A stretch of 64,000 nucleotides of DNA from positions 1-64,000 of the IMG/VR virus record IMGVR_UViG_3300007352_000013; one strand, given 5' to 3'. Position 1 is the stretch's first letter. Every line of letters starts with the position of its first letter. The notes under the pieces were generated by a model. It did no database searches and was not told the origin of the DNA. It saw only the letters and a list, made by a program, of their open reading frames with translations. Position numbers and translations under genes: made by a program. Shown here one piece after another: positions 38,293-45,942 of the stretch. Source of the DNA: a virus.

Positions 38293-38440
38293 TATATTAT
38301 TTTTATTATCGGTATCATGTTTTGCCGCTTCATTCGTATTCGGCGGGAAATACAGGCTTTTTGAACCCATTCTCATGGTATTAGGGGTCTTTCTTTTGTT
38401 AGCCATGTGTATAGGTGGTATTCTTTATTATTGGAATTAA
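38276..38440 (+). CDS. Two-span membrane protein, 54 aa
   Basis: Overlaps the end of the previous gene by 17 bases. Hydrophobic helices at about 3-22 and 31-52. Probably inner membrane. Confidence 0.6.
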   Translation: MTTIISILFLLSVSCFAASFVFGGKYRLFEPILMVLGVFLLLAMCIGGILYYWN

Positions 38441-38444
38441 AATT

Positions 38445-38741
38445 ATGAAAACAACTGATGGATTTAAAGTTAAAAAGGAAAATACCTATTTTATAGTTAA
38501 ACCCTTTGAAATAATTGAAACTAAGTGCGAAACTGTGCATTATAGTAAGTTATTCGGAAATTATGTTTGTTATTTTCATGATTCTTATGACTCATTTTCT
38601 CCAGTAATGTTGAAAGGAATGGTATATAAATCCAAAGAAAAAGCGATAGAGAGACTTAAGAAAATACTAAAAAATAATATAAAAAGTCATGAAAAATCTA
38701 TAAAAGAATCCAAAGAAAAATTGGAGGCATTAAATGCATGA
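38445..38741 (+). CDS. Hypothetical basic protein, 98 aa
   Basis: ATG 38445 directly after the previous stop. First half strand-like; second half a Lys-rich helix (KEKAIERLKKILKNNIKSHEK), probably coiled coil. Confidence 0.6.
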   Translation: MKTTDGFKVKKENTYFIVKPFEIIETKCETVHYSKLFGNYVCYFHDSYDSFSPVMLKGMVYKSKEKAIERLKKILKNNIKSHEKSIKESKEKLEALNA

Positions 38742-39093
38742 ATCTAATTCTTACGCAAAAATAGATAAAGAAAAATTAATTAGTTTTTGTAAAGATTTTA
38801 TAGAGATAATAGAAAAACATCAAAAAGATAAAAATGAAGAAATTTTATCCGATTTTATCGAAAAATATAATAAAAGATGGTATAGACGTAAAAAGAATAT
38901 AACTAGAGATCAAGCACATAAAAAAATAATAACTAGTAGTATGTATTCGTGGATGTATTATCCTTGTCATGACTATGATAATCAAAAGAAATTGGCAGAA
39001 AAAATATTGAATTTATGTAATTGTTCTATTGAAGATACTGTTAATGTTACAGCAGAAGATTTGAATTTTATTCATTATAAAGAAAATGATTAA
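38734..39093 (+). CDS. Hypothetical protein, 119 aa
   Basis: Overlaps the previous gene by 8 bases behind TTGGAGGCATTAA. Helical and basic, with KRWYRRKKNITRDQAHKK and a later CHDYDN. No family recognised. Confidence 0.6.
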   Translation: MHESNSYAKIDKEKLISFCKDFIEIIEKHQKDKNEEILSDFIEKYNKRWYRRKKNITRDQAHKKIITSSMYSWMYYPCHDYDNQKKLAEKILNLCNCSIEDTVNVTAEDLNFIHYKEND

Positions 39094-39323
39094 TGACAAC
39101 TAAAGAAAAAATGGATGGTTATTTTTCGATGTTCAATTGTCATGTAAATAATGCTTTTGATAAAGCATCAATTTCTTTTATTGAAAAATTTGGAGCAATA
39201 AGATATTGCGAAACTATTGCTAAATATTGGAATCAAGGTATTATGTCTATTTTTCATGATCCTCCAACAGAAGAAACAAAGTTCTTTGTTGACACAATAA
39301 ATGGAGTAGTAAATGAAAGATAA
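39093..39323 (+). CDS. Hypothetical protein, 76 aa
   Basis: TAATG overlap with the previous gene. Helical, with SISFIEKFGAIRYCETIAKYW. No family recognised. Confidence 0.6.
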   Translation: MTTKEKMDGYFSMFNCHVNNAFDKASISFIEKFGAIRYCETIAKYWNQGIMSIFHDPPTEETKFFVDTINGVVNER

Positions 39324-39558
39324 AATAATATATGGTGCAGCCATTAATCTTGTTGGAATTTGGGGTCCAAAAAAGATGGTATGGCATAATAGGTGTAAAC
39401 AATATTATGATAATTCTGGAAATTTTAGTATTGACAAATTGGGTCTAAATGAAAAAGATGGCATAACAGAATTTTCTTCAACAAATAAAAAAGAAGTAGA
39501 GTTGTGGGTTGAAGGTGCAAAGGCAGCGTTTAAAAGAATAAATATACTTACCAAATAG
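39313..39558 (+). CDS. Hypothetical protein, 81 aa
   Basis: AATGGAGTAGTAA precedes the ATG. A strand start (IIYGAAINLVGIWGPKK) and a KEVELWVEGAKAAFKRI C-terminal helix, a shape common in small phage proteins. Confidence 0.6.
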   Translation: MKDKIIYGAAINLVGIWGPKKMVWHNRCKQYYDNSGNFSIDKLGLNEKDGITEFSSTNKKEVELWVEGAKAAFKRINILTK

Positions 39559-39568
39559 GAGAAAGTAA

Positions 39569-39751
39569 ATGCCTAAATTTAAAATTAAGTGGCACGGCGT
39601 ACAAAATGTGAATGGTGAAGTAATTGTGCAAGCAAAAGACGAAGAAGAAGCTATCGAAGTGGTTCAAGACGACCCGGAAGCAGGAGAACCAGAAATTGAA
39701 TGTTTTGGTCTAGACGATATAGAAGTAGATGAATGCGAAGAAATTAAGTAG
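39569..39751 (+). CDS. Small protein of family B, 60 aa
   Basis: ATAGGAGAAAGTAA precedes the ATG. FKIKWHGVQNVNGEVIVQAK then a DEEEAIEVVQDD helix and an acidic tail: the clearest family B member, closely similar to its neighbour at 39797. Confidence 0.68.
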   Translation: MPKFKIKWHGVQNVNGEVIVQAKDEEEAIEVVQDDPEAGEPEIECFGLDDIEVDECEEIK

Positions 39752-39796
39752 AAATTTATAACCAACTTATCAAACTCTCTACTATAGGGGTGCTAA

Positions 39797-39976
39797 ATGA
39801 AAAGATTTAGGATTGAATGGTCAGCAACAATACATGGAACAACTCATGTTCAAGCCGAAAATGAAGACGAAGTATATGATATGACTGATGATTTAGATAC
39901 ATCAGAAATAAATGATACAAAAGATATTTGTATAGATTACGTAGAAGAACTAGAAGTAGAAGAAGGAGATGCTTAA
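39797..39976 (+). CDS. Small protein of family B, 59 aa
   Basis: Preceded by AGGGGTGCTAA. FRIEWSATIHGTTHVQAENE then DEVYDMTDD and an acidic tail. A tandem duplicate of the gene at 39569, about 45 bases away. Confidence 0.65.
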   Translation: MKRFRIEWSATIHGTTHVQAENEDEVYDMTDDLDTSEINDTKDICIDYVEELEVEEGDA

Positions 39977-40309
39977 ATGGCCCTATTAACATCAAAATAT
40001 AAAGTTATGTTTTATCATAAAACTCTTGCTACAGAAGATCTATATGATATTCATGGAATCCAAGGTCTTCCGTGGGAAGAATCTAGAAGATGTACTATAG
40101 CAAAATTATTTGATATTAAAACTAATGAACAATGCAACGAATATATTGCAATATGCAATCCATTGGATAATTTTAGTAAATCGTTAGGAAGAAAATCTTC
40201 CTTACAAGGTTTGCTTTGTACAATAACAAATAAAAAAGAACGTAAAGAAATATGGAATGAATACTATAAACAATTCCCAAGGAGAAATACATGCTATCAA
40301 AAGAAATAA
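39977..40309 (+). CDS. Hypothetical protein, 110 aa
   Basis: Starts directly after the previous stop behind AGAAGGAGATGCTTAA. Mixed alpha-beta with a LPWEESRRCTIAKLFD stretch and a basic C-terminus. No family recognised. Confidence 0.6.
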   Translation: MALLTSKYKVMFYHKTLATEDLYDIHGIQGLPWEESRRCTIAKLFDIKTNEQCNEYIAICNPLDNFSKSLGRKSSLQGLLCTITNKKERKEIWNEYYKQFPRRNTCYQKK

Positions 40310-40488
40310 TTATTGAGATTGATGAAAATGGTAATTGTTCGCTAGACGGCAAAGGTTTTATTGGTCCAGAATGTGAAAAGGCTATGGCAGAAATAGAATC
40401 GGTTCTTGGTAGAACTGTTAATAAAGTTCATAAGCCAGAATATTCTATGATTAATAGAACAAACGTTAGGAATAAAGAAAGGGCTTAA
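40291..40488 (+). CDS. DUF2997 protein
   Basis: 65 residues, overlapping the previous gene by 19 bases (AAGGAGAAATAC upstream). EIIIEIDENGNCSLDGKGFIG then CEKAMAEIESVLG and a KPEYS ending is the DUF2997 pattern. DUF2997 regularly accompanies DUF1257 and Ycf46-type ATPases, both present 4.7 and 8.6 kb upstream. Function unknown. Confidence 0.8.
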   Translation: MLSKEIIIEIDENGNCSLDGKGFIGPECEKAMAEIESVLGRTVNKVHKPEYSMINRTNVRNKERA

Positions 40489-40490
40489 TA

Positions 40491-40787
40491 ATGAAAGAAT
40501 TGATCGGATATATAGGAGTAGATGCTGGTTGTGTCTGGGTGGGAGATCCGTGCTATTGTGTCACGCCAGATTGCGATAGTCATCCAGCAAAAACTTGGTC
40601 AGAATTTTGTAAAAAACTAGAAGATGGTAATTTTTTTGAAAAAGATTTTAAATCTTTCGGTAACGATAATGTTTCAGAAGGAATTGGAATATGTATCGCA
40701 ACCGCACACGGAGATGGTGAATATCCCGTTTATTTAAAAAGAAATAAGGATGGAAGACCATCTCGATTAATTATTAATCTTGAATAG
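40491..40787 (+). CDS. Conserved phage protein, 98 aa
   Basis: Begins two bases after the DUF2997 stop. IGVDAGCVWVGDPCY, then GIGICIATAHGDGEYPVYL and a GRPSRLII strand recur in phage and plasmid proteins of unknown function with an all-beta appearance. Confidence 0.65.
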   Translation: MKELIGYIGVDAGCVWVGDPCYCVTPDCDSHPAKTWSEFCKKLEDGNFFEKDFKSFGNDNVSEGIGICIATAHGDGEYPVYLKRNKDGRPSRLIINLE

Positions 40788-40795
40788 GGGGATTT

Positions 40796-41065
40796 ATGAT
40801 TAATGCCGAAAATATATGGAATGTAATAATTCAAAATAATCTATGCCATCCAGATGGCAAAGATGTATTTTTTGATTTCTATAATTCTCAAAATAAAAAT
40901 AAAACATTCTCGTATAGGCTTAATTGCCAATTTTTAGGTAGGGGATGTAAGCTTTGGCAAGACAGTAATAGATTATGGATTGATATGTATAGGGAGGATG
41001 TGACTGACGCTAAACAGGCCCTTATAGATAAAGTTAATAAAGAATTAGAATCATTGAAAGGTTAG
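40796..41065 (+). CDS. Hypothetical protein, 89 aa
   Basis: TAGGGGGATTT precedes the ATG. Mixed strands and a C-terminal helix (DAKQALIDKVNKELESLKG). No family recognised. Confidence 0.6.
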   Translation: MINAENIWNVIIQNNLCHPDGKDVFFDFYNSQNKNKTFSYRLNCQFLGRGCKLWQDSNRLWIDMYREDVTDAKQALIDKVNKELESLKG

Positions 41066-41068
41066 TGT

Positions 41069-41263
41069 ATGTCGAGTCTTTTGAATAGAAGTGCTTTAAA
41101 AAAATTCATTCTAGCTAAAATAGCCGCGTTGCGTCCCGGAATGGAAAAAAGAATCACTAGAGTTTCTTCTGAAGCATTAGATAATTATGAGGCTAAGTTA
41201 AAAAATTCTATAGAAATAGATATACATAAACACCCAAGTATCGGAAAAACTTTCAAGCCTTAA
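41069..41263 (+). CDS. Hypothetical basic protein, 64 aa
   Basis: Starts three bases after the previous stop. Basic helical protein (ALKKFILAKIAALRPGMEKRITRVS). The SLLNRSALKKFILxxxxxxRPG pattern suggests a small DNA- or core-histone-like fold, a weak inference. Last gene before the convergent terminator. Confidence 0.6.
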   Translation: MSSLLNRSALKKFILAKIAALRPGMEKRITRVSSEALDNYEAKLKNSIEIDIHKHPSIGKTFKP

Positions 41264-41272
41264 AAATAAAGA

Positions 41273-41292
41273 CCGCAGGGAATATCCTGCGG
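41273..41292. terminator. Convergent terminator between + and - genes
   Basis: CCGCAGG (41273-41279) pairs with CCTGCGG (41286-41292) with a six-base loop, A-rich before and ATTAAAG after. It lies between the ends of two converging genes, so it can serve both strands. Confidence 0.75.
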
Positions 41293-41317
41293 CCTATTAA
41301 AGTATTCGATTTATTTA

Positions 41318-41878
41318 TTAGTTTGTTGGTGCTGGTGTCGGTGCTGGATTTTGATTAAAAATACCTTTGAGTTTTTCGAACAAGGCATTTTTCTGTTCTG
41401 GTGTAAGTGAATTGAATATAGACATAACATTTTCTAGTGGTCCACCAGAGTCTGAACCAGAATTAGATTTTAATGCACCGACTGTTCCGGGAATAATTTG
41501 TGTTATACTTTCGAACGCCTTTTGCCAAGCTTGTGCCTGTGCTATTCCTAGTGCCGTCATGTTATCAGAATATTTATTATATGCATTTTCCATTGCTTTA
41601 ATTTTTTCTACTTGTGATTCTGTAACAGTTGATGCGTCAGAGTTAACATGTGCCTCTAATCTTCCTTTGAAATTCTTATCATCTTTGTCATACTCGCCAT
41701 CAAAAAGTAGGTCGCCTGTAAAATTAGAGCTAGCAGAAGCTTCTAGAGAAGTTCTTGTTTTCTTAAAATGTATTTTTGGTTGTTCTACTCCCATCGCCTG
41801 TGATGGAGGTAGAAATCCAGTAACGCATCCAGATAGAAAGCTTATAAGAACAAAAGATATCAAAGTAAGTTTAATCAT
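41318..41878 (-). CDS. Lipoprotein, the only minus-strand gene
   Basis: 186 residues. The signal peptide ends in a lipobox (VLISFLSGC), so the protein should be lipidated on Cys and carried to a membrane. The middle is polar with a strand pair (NFTGDLLFDGEYDKDDKNFKG), then a helical segment with Ala/Gln repeats, and a TPEQKNALFEKLKGIF helix with a Pro-rich tail. AAGGA lies upstream of the start. Running against all other genes with its own promoter and terminator suggests separate control, perhaps expression from a prophage-like or late state, or recent acquisition. Function unknown. Confidence 0.8.
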   Translation of the reverse strand: MIKLTLISFVLISFLSGCVTGFLPPSQAMGVEQPKIHFKKTRTSLEASASSNFTGDLLFDGEYDKDDKNFKGRLEAHVNSDASTVTESQVEKIKAMENAYNKYSDNMTALGIAQAQAWQKAFESITQIIPGTVGALKSNSGSDSGGPLENVMSIFNSLTPEQKNALFEKLKGIFNQNPAPTPAPTN

Positions 41879-41914
41879 TTTTAAATTCCTTAAACAAATA
41901 ACTCATCACAATGT

Positions 41915-41920
41915 ATTATA
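41915..41920 (-). promoter_or_regulatory. Consensus -10 box for the minus-strand lipoprotein
   Basis: On the minus strand TATAAT lies about 37 bases before the ATG; no good -35 hexamer is seen (AAAACT at 17 bases). It would give a leader of about 30 bases including AAGGAATTT. Confidence 0.5.
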
Positions 41921-41966
41921 CACAAATACAAATTTAAAGTTTTAATTTAATTTTAAAAGGAACGCT

Positions 41967-43079
41967 ATGATAACAACCTTCGACACTCTTTATTCTTTGA
42001 ATTCAAATGGATCAATCCAAGAGTGGACTATACTTGTAAAAGATAATATTATAATCAAGAGGTATGGTCAATCAAATGGCAAGATACAAGAAACATCAGA
42101 TGTTATTGAAAAAGGTAAAAACATCGGTAAGGCAAATGCAACTACACCGGAACAACAAGCTCTAAAAGAAGCGCAAAGCCAATGGGAGAAAAAACTTAAA
42201 AGTGGATATGTTCTATCCATAGACGATGCAATAAAAGGAAAAGTAAATAAAGAATTCGTAGTCGGAGGTGTTGAGCCAATGCTAGCTAAATCCTTTAAAG
42301 ATTACGAGAATAAAATAGTATATCCTTGTTATTCACAGCCGAAACTAGATGGTCATAGGTGTATTTGTATAGTTAACAATGGAATATGCTCACTTTGGTC
42401 TAGGACAAGAAAGATCATTACAAGCGTCCCACATATTATAGAGACAATTGAAAAAACATTCCCAAATAAAAATATTATCTTGGATGGTGAATTGTATAAC
42501 CATGATTATAAAAATAAATTTGAAGAAATTACTTCATTTATAAGACAACAAACACCAAAAGTTGGATATGAAGTAGTTAAATTTTTCGTATATGATATAG
42601 TAAGCTCAGATAACTTTGAACAAAGAATATTAAATTTAAATAAAATAAAATTTACTAATGATAATATAATAAAAGTAGAAACACGAAAAGTTAATAACTC
42701 AGAAGAATTGATGGATTATTTTATAGAAGATAGAAAAAATGGCTATGAAGGTAGTATGTGTCGAAACGCCATTGGCCCTTATGAACATAAAAGATCTTAT
42801 AATTTACAAAAAATTAAAGATATGCAAGATGATGAATTTGAAATTATAGGAATTGAAAATGGTAGAGGTCGAATGAGCGAGTGTGCAATCTTCGTATGCA
42901 AGACCGTAGAAGGAAAAGAATTTTCTTGTAAAATGCAGGGTAGTTTAGAGGCTTTAAAAATATATTTAGCTAATCCGAAAACTGTAATAGGGAAATTATT
43001 GACTATACAATTTCAGGGATACACGAACGGATCTTTACCTAGATTTCCGATAGGATTAAGAATCAGGAAAGATATTTGA
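41967..43079 (+). CDS. ATP-dependent DNA ligase with WGR-like N-terminal domain
   Basis: 370 residues. Residues 1-85 resemble a WGR-type domain (EWTILVKDNIIIKRYGQSNG, then KNIGKANATTPEQQALKEAQ). The ligase core begins at PMLAKSF (104): motif I KLDGHR with Lys126 as the adenylated residue, motif III-like LDGELYN, motif IV YEGSMCR and motif V with LQKIKDMQDDEFEI. An OB-fold follows to the end. It seals nicks in phage replication and repair. It is followed at once by an HNH endonuclease gene. Confidence 0.9.
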   Translation: MITTFDTLYSLNSNGSIQEWTILVKDNIIIKRYGQSNGKIQETSDVIEKGKNIGKANATTPEQQALKEAQSQWEKKLKSGYVLSIDDAIKGKVNKEFVVGGVEPMLAKSFKDYENKIVYPCYSQPKLDGHRCICIVNNGICSLWSRTRKIITSVPHIIETIEKTFPNKNIILDGELYNHDYKNKFEEITSFIRQQTPKVGYEVVKFFVYDIVSSDNFEQRILNLNKIKFTNDNIIKVETRKVNNSEELMDYFIEDRKNGYEGSMCRNAIGPYEHKRSYNLQKIKDMQDDEFEIIGIENGRGRMSECAIFVCKTVEGKEFSCKMQGSLEALKIYLANPKTVIGKLLTIQFQGYTNGSLPRFPIGLRIRKDI

Positions 43080-43080
43080 C

Positions 43081-43734
43081 ATGAGTAAATTTTTAGATTT
43101 AACTGGACAAAAGTTTAATAGATTAACAGTCAAGCGTAGAGTAATTAATTCGAAAAATGGAAGATCTATGTGGTCGTGTATGTGTAACTGTGGTGAAGAA
43201 AAAATAGTTAGCGGCCATGATCTTAAATGCGGAGATACCAAAAGTTGCGGTTGTCTGAAAAAAGAATCTACAATCATAAATAATAAAGTTCGCAAAACAA
43301 TACATGGACATTGTAAATATAATGTGGAATCTAGAACCTATAGAATATGGTCCAGTATGCTCAATAGATGTTATAATAAGAAAAATATAGGTTATAAAAA
43401 TTATGGTCAAAGAGGAATAACGGTATGTGATAGGTGGAATCCTAAGACTGGTGGTTCTTTTGAAAATTTTCTTAAAGACATTGGAGAAATCCCAAAAGCA
43501 TTAACATTAGACAGAAAGAATAATAACATTGGGTATTCCCCAGAAAATTGTAAGTTATCAACTCCAAAAGAACAAAACAGAAATATGAGAACTAATGTAA
43601 ATTATACTTACAATAATAAAACTCAGTGTCGTATAGATTGGGCTAATGAATATGGAATGAGTTATCAAACTCTGACATACAGATTAGATGTATTGGGCTG
43701 GTCGATAGAAAAGACATTAACAACCCCCAGTTAG
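43081..43734 (+). CDS. HNH-type homing endonuclease-like protein
   Basis: 217 residues, one base after the ligase stop. FLDLTGQKFNRLTVKRRV then CMCNCG/KSCGCL zinc knuckles, RIWSSMLNRCYNKK, YGQRGITVCDRW, a LDRKNNNIGYSPENCKLS stretch (HNH-type core with N replacing H positions) and a C-terminal helix-turn-helix-like segment. This is the widespread phage free-standing HNH family. A close paralogue lies at 60628. Position beside ligase suits a homing element that spares its own insertion site. Confidence 0.8.
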   Translation: MSKFLDLTGQKFNRLTVKRRVINSKNGRSMWSCMCNCGEEKIVSGHDLKCGDTKSCGCLKKESTIINNKVRKTIHGHCKYNVESRTYRIWSSMLNRCYNKKNIGYKNYGQRGITVCDRWNPKTGGSFENFLKDIGEIPKALTLDRKNNNIGYSPENCKLSTPKEQNRNMRTNVNYTYNNKTQCRIDWANEYGMSYQTLTYRLDVLGWSIEKTLTTPS

Positions 43735-43764
43735 AAAACATAAAAAATATAGAAAGAATAAAAT

Positions 43765-44001
43765 ATGAACTGGAAAAAGAAAATACAATTAAAACACATA
43801 ATATGTTCAAGACCAGAATTAATGCCAGAAGATGATGTTCCGACTAATATTATAGAAGAAATTTGTGAAATATTGGAAAAAGAAGATGAATTAAAAATAT
43901 TCTGTGATGATCTGAGATATTGTAATTTGGTTTGTGAGTTTAATGATGTACTAGAAGATATATATGATTATTGTGATAATAATGGAATTTGGTTAGGATA
44001 A
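43765..44001 (+). CDS. Hypothetical acidic protein, 78 aa
   Basis: TAGAAAGAATAAAAT precedes the ATG. Acidic helices (IIEEICEILEKEDELKIF, DVLEDIYDYCDNN). No family recognised. Confidence 0.6.
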   Translation: MNWKKKIQLKHIICSRPELMPEDDVPTNIIEEICEILEKEDELKIFCDDLRYCNLVCEFNDVLEDIYDYCDNNGIWLG

Positions 44002-44004
44002 AAT

Positions 44005-44187
44005 ATGAATAAAATAAGAATGAAAGTCACTATAACTGGTTTTTATGATGCCGACCCACGATGGTATCCTGAGAATTCTTCGCCAGAAGACATGTGTAAA
44101 GTTGATGTAAACAATGGCATAGATGCAATATTAGATTGTGTAGATCAAAATACATTAGAACTTAAAATTGAACCAGTTGGAGAATAA
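44005..44187 (+). CDS. Conserved small phage protein, 60 aa
   Basis: Three bases after the previous stop. A strand (KIRMKVTITGFYDAD), a Y-P-E-x-S-x-x-D-M segment and a final LELKIEPVGE strand recur in phage proteins of unknown function. Confidence 0.62.
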   Translation: MNKIRMKVTITGFYDADPRWYPENSSPEDMCKVDVNNGIDAILDCVDQNTLELKIEPVGE

Positions 44188-44188
44188 T

Positions 44189-44437
44189 ATGAAAGCATAC
44201 ATAGCAACAGTAATAATAGAAATGCCAATATACGCAGAAAATGAAAAAGAAGCAACAAAAGTAGCAGAAAAATTCTTTATAGAAGAAGTAAAGGCATGTC
44301 CTCCCGCTGACTTAGATTTTTCTATAAAACCAATGAATAGATGCCCAGATGGATCAAACCATTCAGAATCTTGTTGGTCTAGCAAAGAAGATGAAACAAT
44401 AAGTATTTTAGAAGGAATTAATTTAAATGGTGCTTGA
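44189..44437 (+). CDS. Small protein of family B, 82 aa
   Basis: TTGGAGAATAAT sets ATG 44189. KAYIATVIIEMPIYAENEKEATKVAEKF is the family B strand-then-helix, followed by a Cys-containing polar tail. Overlaps the deformylase gene by 11 bases. Confidence 0.65.
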   Translation: MKAYIATVIIEMPIYAENEKEATKVAEKFFIEEVKACPPADLDFSIKPMNRCPDGSNHSESCWSSKEDETISILEGINLNGA

Positions 44438-44861
44438 AATAATTAAATATCCCCATAAGATTTTGAGTGCAAAATGCGAGTCTGTAGAATTTCCATTAAC
44501 TGATGAAATAGAGCAACTATGCAAAGATTTAAAAGAAACTTGCATCCATCATAATGGTCTTGGATTAGCAGCCCCACAAGTTGGATACGATTTAAGAATT
44601 TTTGTATTCAATAAAGAAGAAATAATTATCAATCCTATAATAATAGCGGGATCGAGTAAGATATGGTCAGAAGAATCTTGCTTATCTATTCCGAATGCAT
44701 CCTTTAAGGTTAGAAGATGGGAAGAAATAACTGTTGCATATTATAATATTGAAGGTAAGATTATAAACGATTTAATCCTTAAAGGGTTAGAATCTGTTAT
44801 TTTCCAGCATGAATTTGATCATCTTAAAGGGATTCTTATAAAGGATAAAGAGATTAAATAA
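44427..44861 (+). CDS. def: Peptide deformylase
   Basis: 144 residues with all three deformylase motifs: GLGLAAPQVG (near 44), EESCLSIP (near 88, matching E-G-C-L-S) and HEFDHLKG (near 130), which together bind the metal and catalyse removal of formyl from new protein N-termini. Shorter than host enzymes (about 170), as usual for phage versions, which lack the C-terminal helix. It may keep phage proteins maturing during host shutdown. Confidence 0.93.
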   Translation: MVLEIIKYPHKILSAKCESVEFPLTDEIEQLCKDLKETCIHHNGLGLAAPQVGYDLRIFVFNKEEIIINPIIIAGSSKIWSEESCLSIPNASFKVRRWEEITVAYYNIEGKIINDLILKGLESVIFQHEFDHLKGILIKDKEIK

Positions 44862-45058
44862 TGGAAACTAAAAAATAAATAAAAAAACGTGTTAATAAAG
44901 AAAATAAATTGCGTAGAAAAAAATCGAATGATATTTACAAAAAACAAATAAAATGCTTCTGGACGTGGCCGTTTGGTCATATCTATATATATGGTAGTTT
45001 TGGACTCGGCAAATGTACTATTTGTAAAAAAGAAAAATATTCAGGAAGATATATATAG
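44861..45058 (+). pseudogene. WPFGHI-type zinc protein interrupted by TAA
   Basis: ATG 44861 (TAATG with the deformylase stop) is followed by four codons and an in-frame TAA at 44876-44878. The same frame then runs open for 59 codons, giving KCFWTWPFGHIYIYG and CTICKKEKY before TAG at 45056. The part after the stop is clearly related to the intact gene at 61248 (NCFWIWPFGHIWGV, CVLC). Either the gene is broken, it restarts internally at a rare codon, or the stop is read through. Confidence 0.6.
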
Positions 45059-45064
45059 GTTAAA

Positions 45065-45568
45065 ATGCCAAAGAAAAATAAAAAAATAAGGCAGAAAATA
45101 AAACAAGAGAAAGAACAAAAACACGAAAAGACATTTGCGCCACAACCGAAAGTCTTAGCTATCCTAATAGGACTTCCGGGTTCTGGTAAATCTTATTACG
45201 CACAACATTGTTTAAATAATTATTATAGAATATCTCAAGATGAATTTGGTAGGTTTCCGCATTATAAAAAATTTCTTCAACTTCTAATAGAAGGATGCTC
45301 TAGGATTTGTATAGATAGAGTTAATTTTGATAGATTTCAAAGATTAAGATACGTTCTACCGGCAGAATATTTCAGATATAAAATAGTATATTATCATTTT
45401 ATGGCATCTGAAGAACAATGTTTGAAAAGAATGGCCACTAGACAAAATCATCCTACAATCAATCCAAGAGATACTGAAAAACATAAAGAAATAATAAATA
45501 GATTCAAAAAAGAATTTCATCCCATAGAAGATTTTGAGTGTGACGAATATATAGAGGTAAAGACATAA
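45065..45568 (+). CDS. Polynucleotide kinase-like P-loop protein
   Basis: 167 residues. Lys-rich N-terminus (about 1-25), Walker A GLPGSGKS at 36-43, a RISQDEFG segment near 56 (as D-x-x-R in PNK-type kinases), a Walker B-like CIDRVNFD near 80 and a lid with KRMATRQNHPT. The AAA_33/PNK class phosphorylates 5'-OH ends of RNA or DNA. No phosphatase domain is attached, but a phosphatase-ligase fusion lies at 47133, so the three activities of an end-repair pathway are within 4 kb. Confidence 0.75.
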   Translation: MPKKNKKIRQKIKQEKEQKHEKTFAPQPKVLAILIGLPGSGKSYYAQHCLNNYYRISQDEFGRFPHYKKFLQLLIEGCSRICIDRVNFDRFQRLRYVLPAEYFRYKIVYYHFMASEEQCLKRMATRQNHPTINPRDTEKHKEIINRFKKEFHPIEDFECDEYIEVKT

Positions 45569-45579
45569 GAATGATATTT

Positions 45580-45723
45580 GGGTTATCCGATCTATTTTTA
45601 GATAAATCGAAAGAGTATTTTTCACCCCTAAAAGGGAGTTGGATCAATAGGCTGACTCAGTTACTCTTAGATTTGCTGTACGTCACAGGGTACTAAGTGC
45701 GTCTGCCAACAGCCGGATAACTC
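45580..45723 (+). ncRNA. Candidate structured RNA in a 5' leader
   Basis: Bases 45580-45589 (GGGTTATCCG) pair with 45714-45723 with one G-T wobble. Inside lie ATCTA/TAGAT (45590-45594 with 45599-45603), CCCT/AGGG (45626-45629 with 45633-45636) and a third arm GTTGG/CCAAC (45638-45642 with 45706-45710) enclosing CTTAG/CTAAG and CTGT/ACAG. A closed three-arm fold of 144 bases, 20 bases before the gene at 45744. It recalls the element at 1524-1609 in having an ATCCG-containing closing stem. Confidence 0.55.
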
Positions 45724-45743
45724 AAATATTTTTTGGAGAATAT

Positions 45744-45932
45744 ATGTATAAAAATTGTGATTTCCCGACAGATTTGTTAAATCGTATAAAAGATTTAGAC
45801 TCACATGCACCAGATGCATCGTGGAATGAGCAAATTAAAACACAAAAGATCAATAGTATAGGTTTCCTAGAAAACGCAAGAATCCTTATACCACAAATTA
45901 TAAGATCAATTGATCCAAATTATAGAAAATAA
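45744..45932 (+). CDS. Hypothetical protein, 62 aa
   Basis: TTTTGGAGAATAT precedes the ATG, downstream of the structured RNA. Polar helical protein (PTDLLNRIKDLDSHAP, ARILIPQIIRSID). No family recognised. Confidence 0.6.
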   Translation: MYKNCDFPTDLLNRIKDLDSHAPDASWNEQIKTQKINSIGFLENARILIPQIIRSIDPNYRK

Positions 45933-45942
45933 GGAGCTAAAA

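Noticed and set aside
41367-41945. Plus-strand frame of 192 codons opposite the minus-strand lipoprotein
   Set aside because: The minus-strand product has a lipobox, a ribosome site and a promoter; the plus-strand frame is the antisense shadow.
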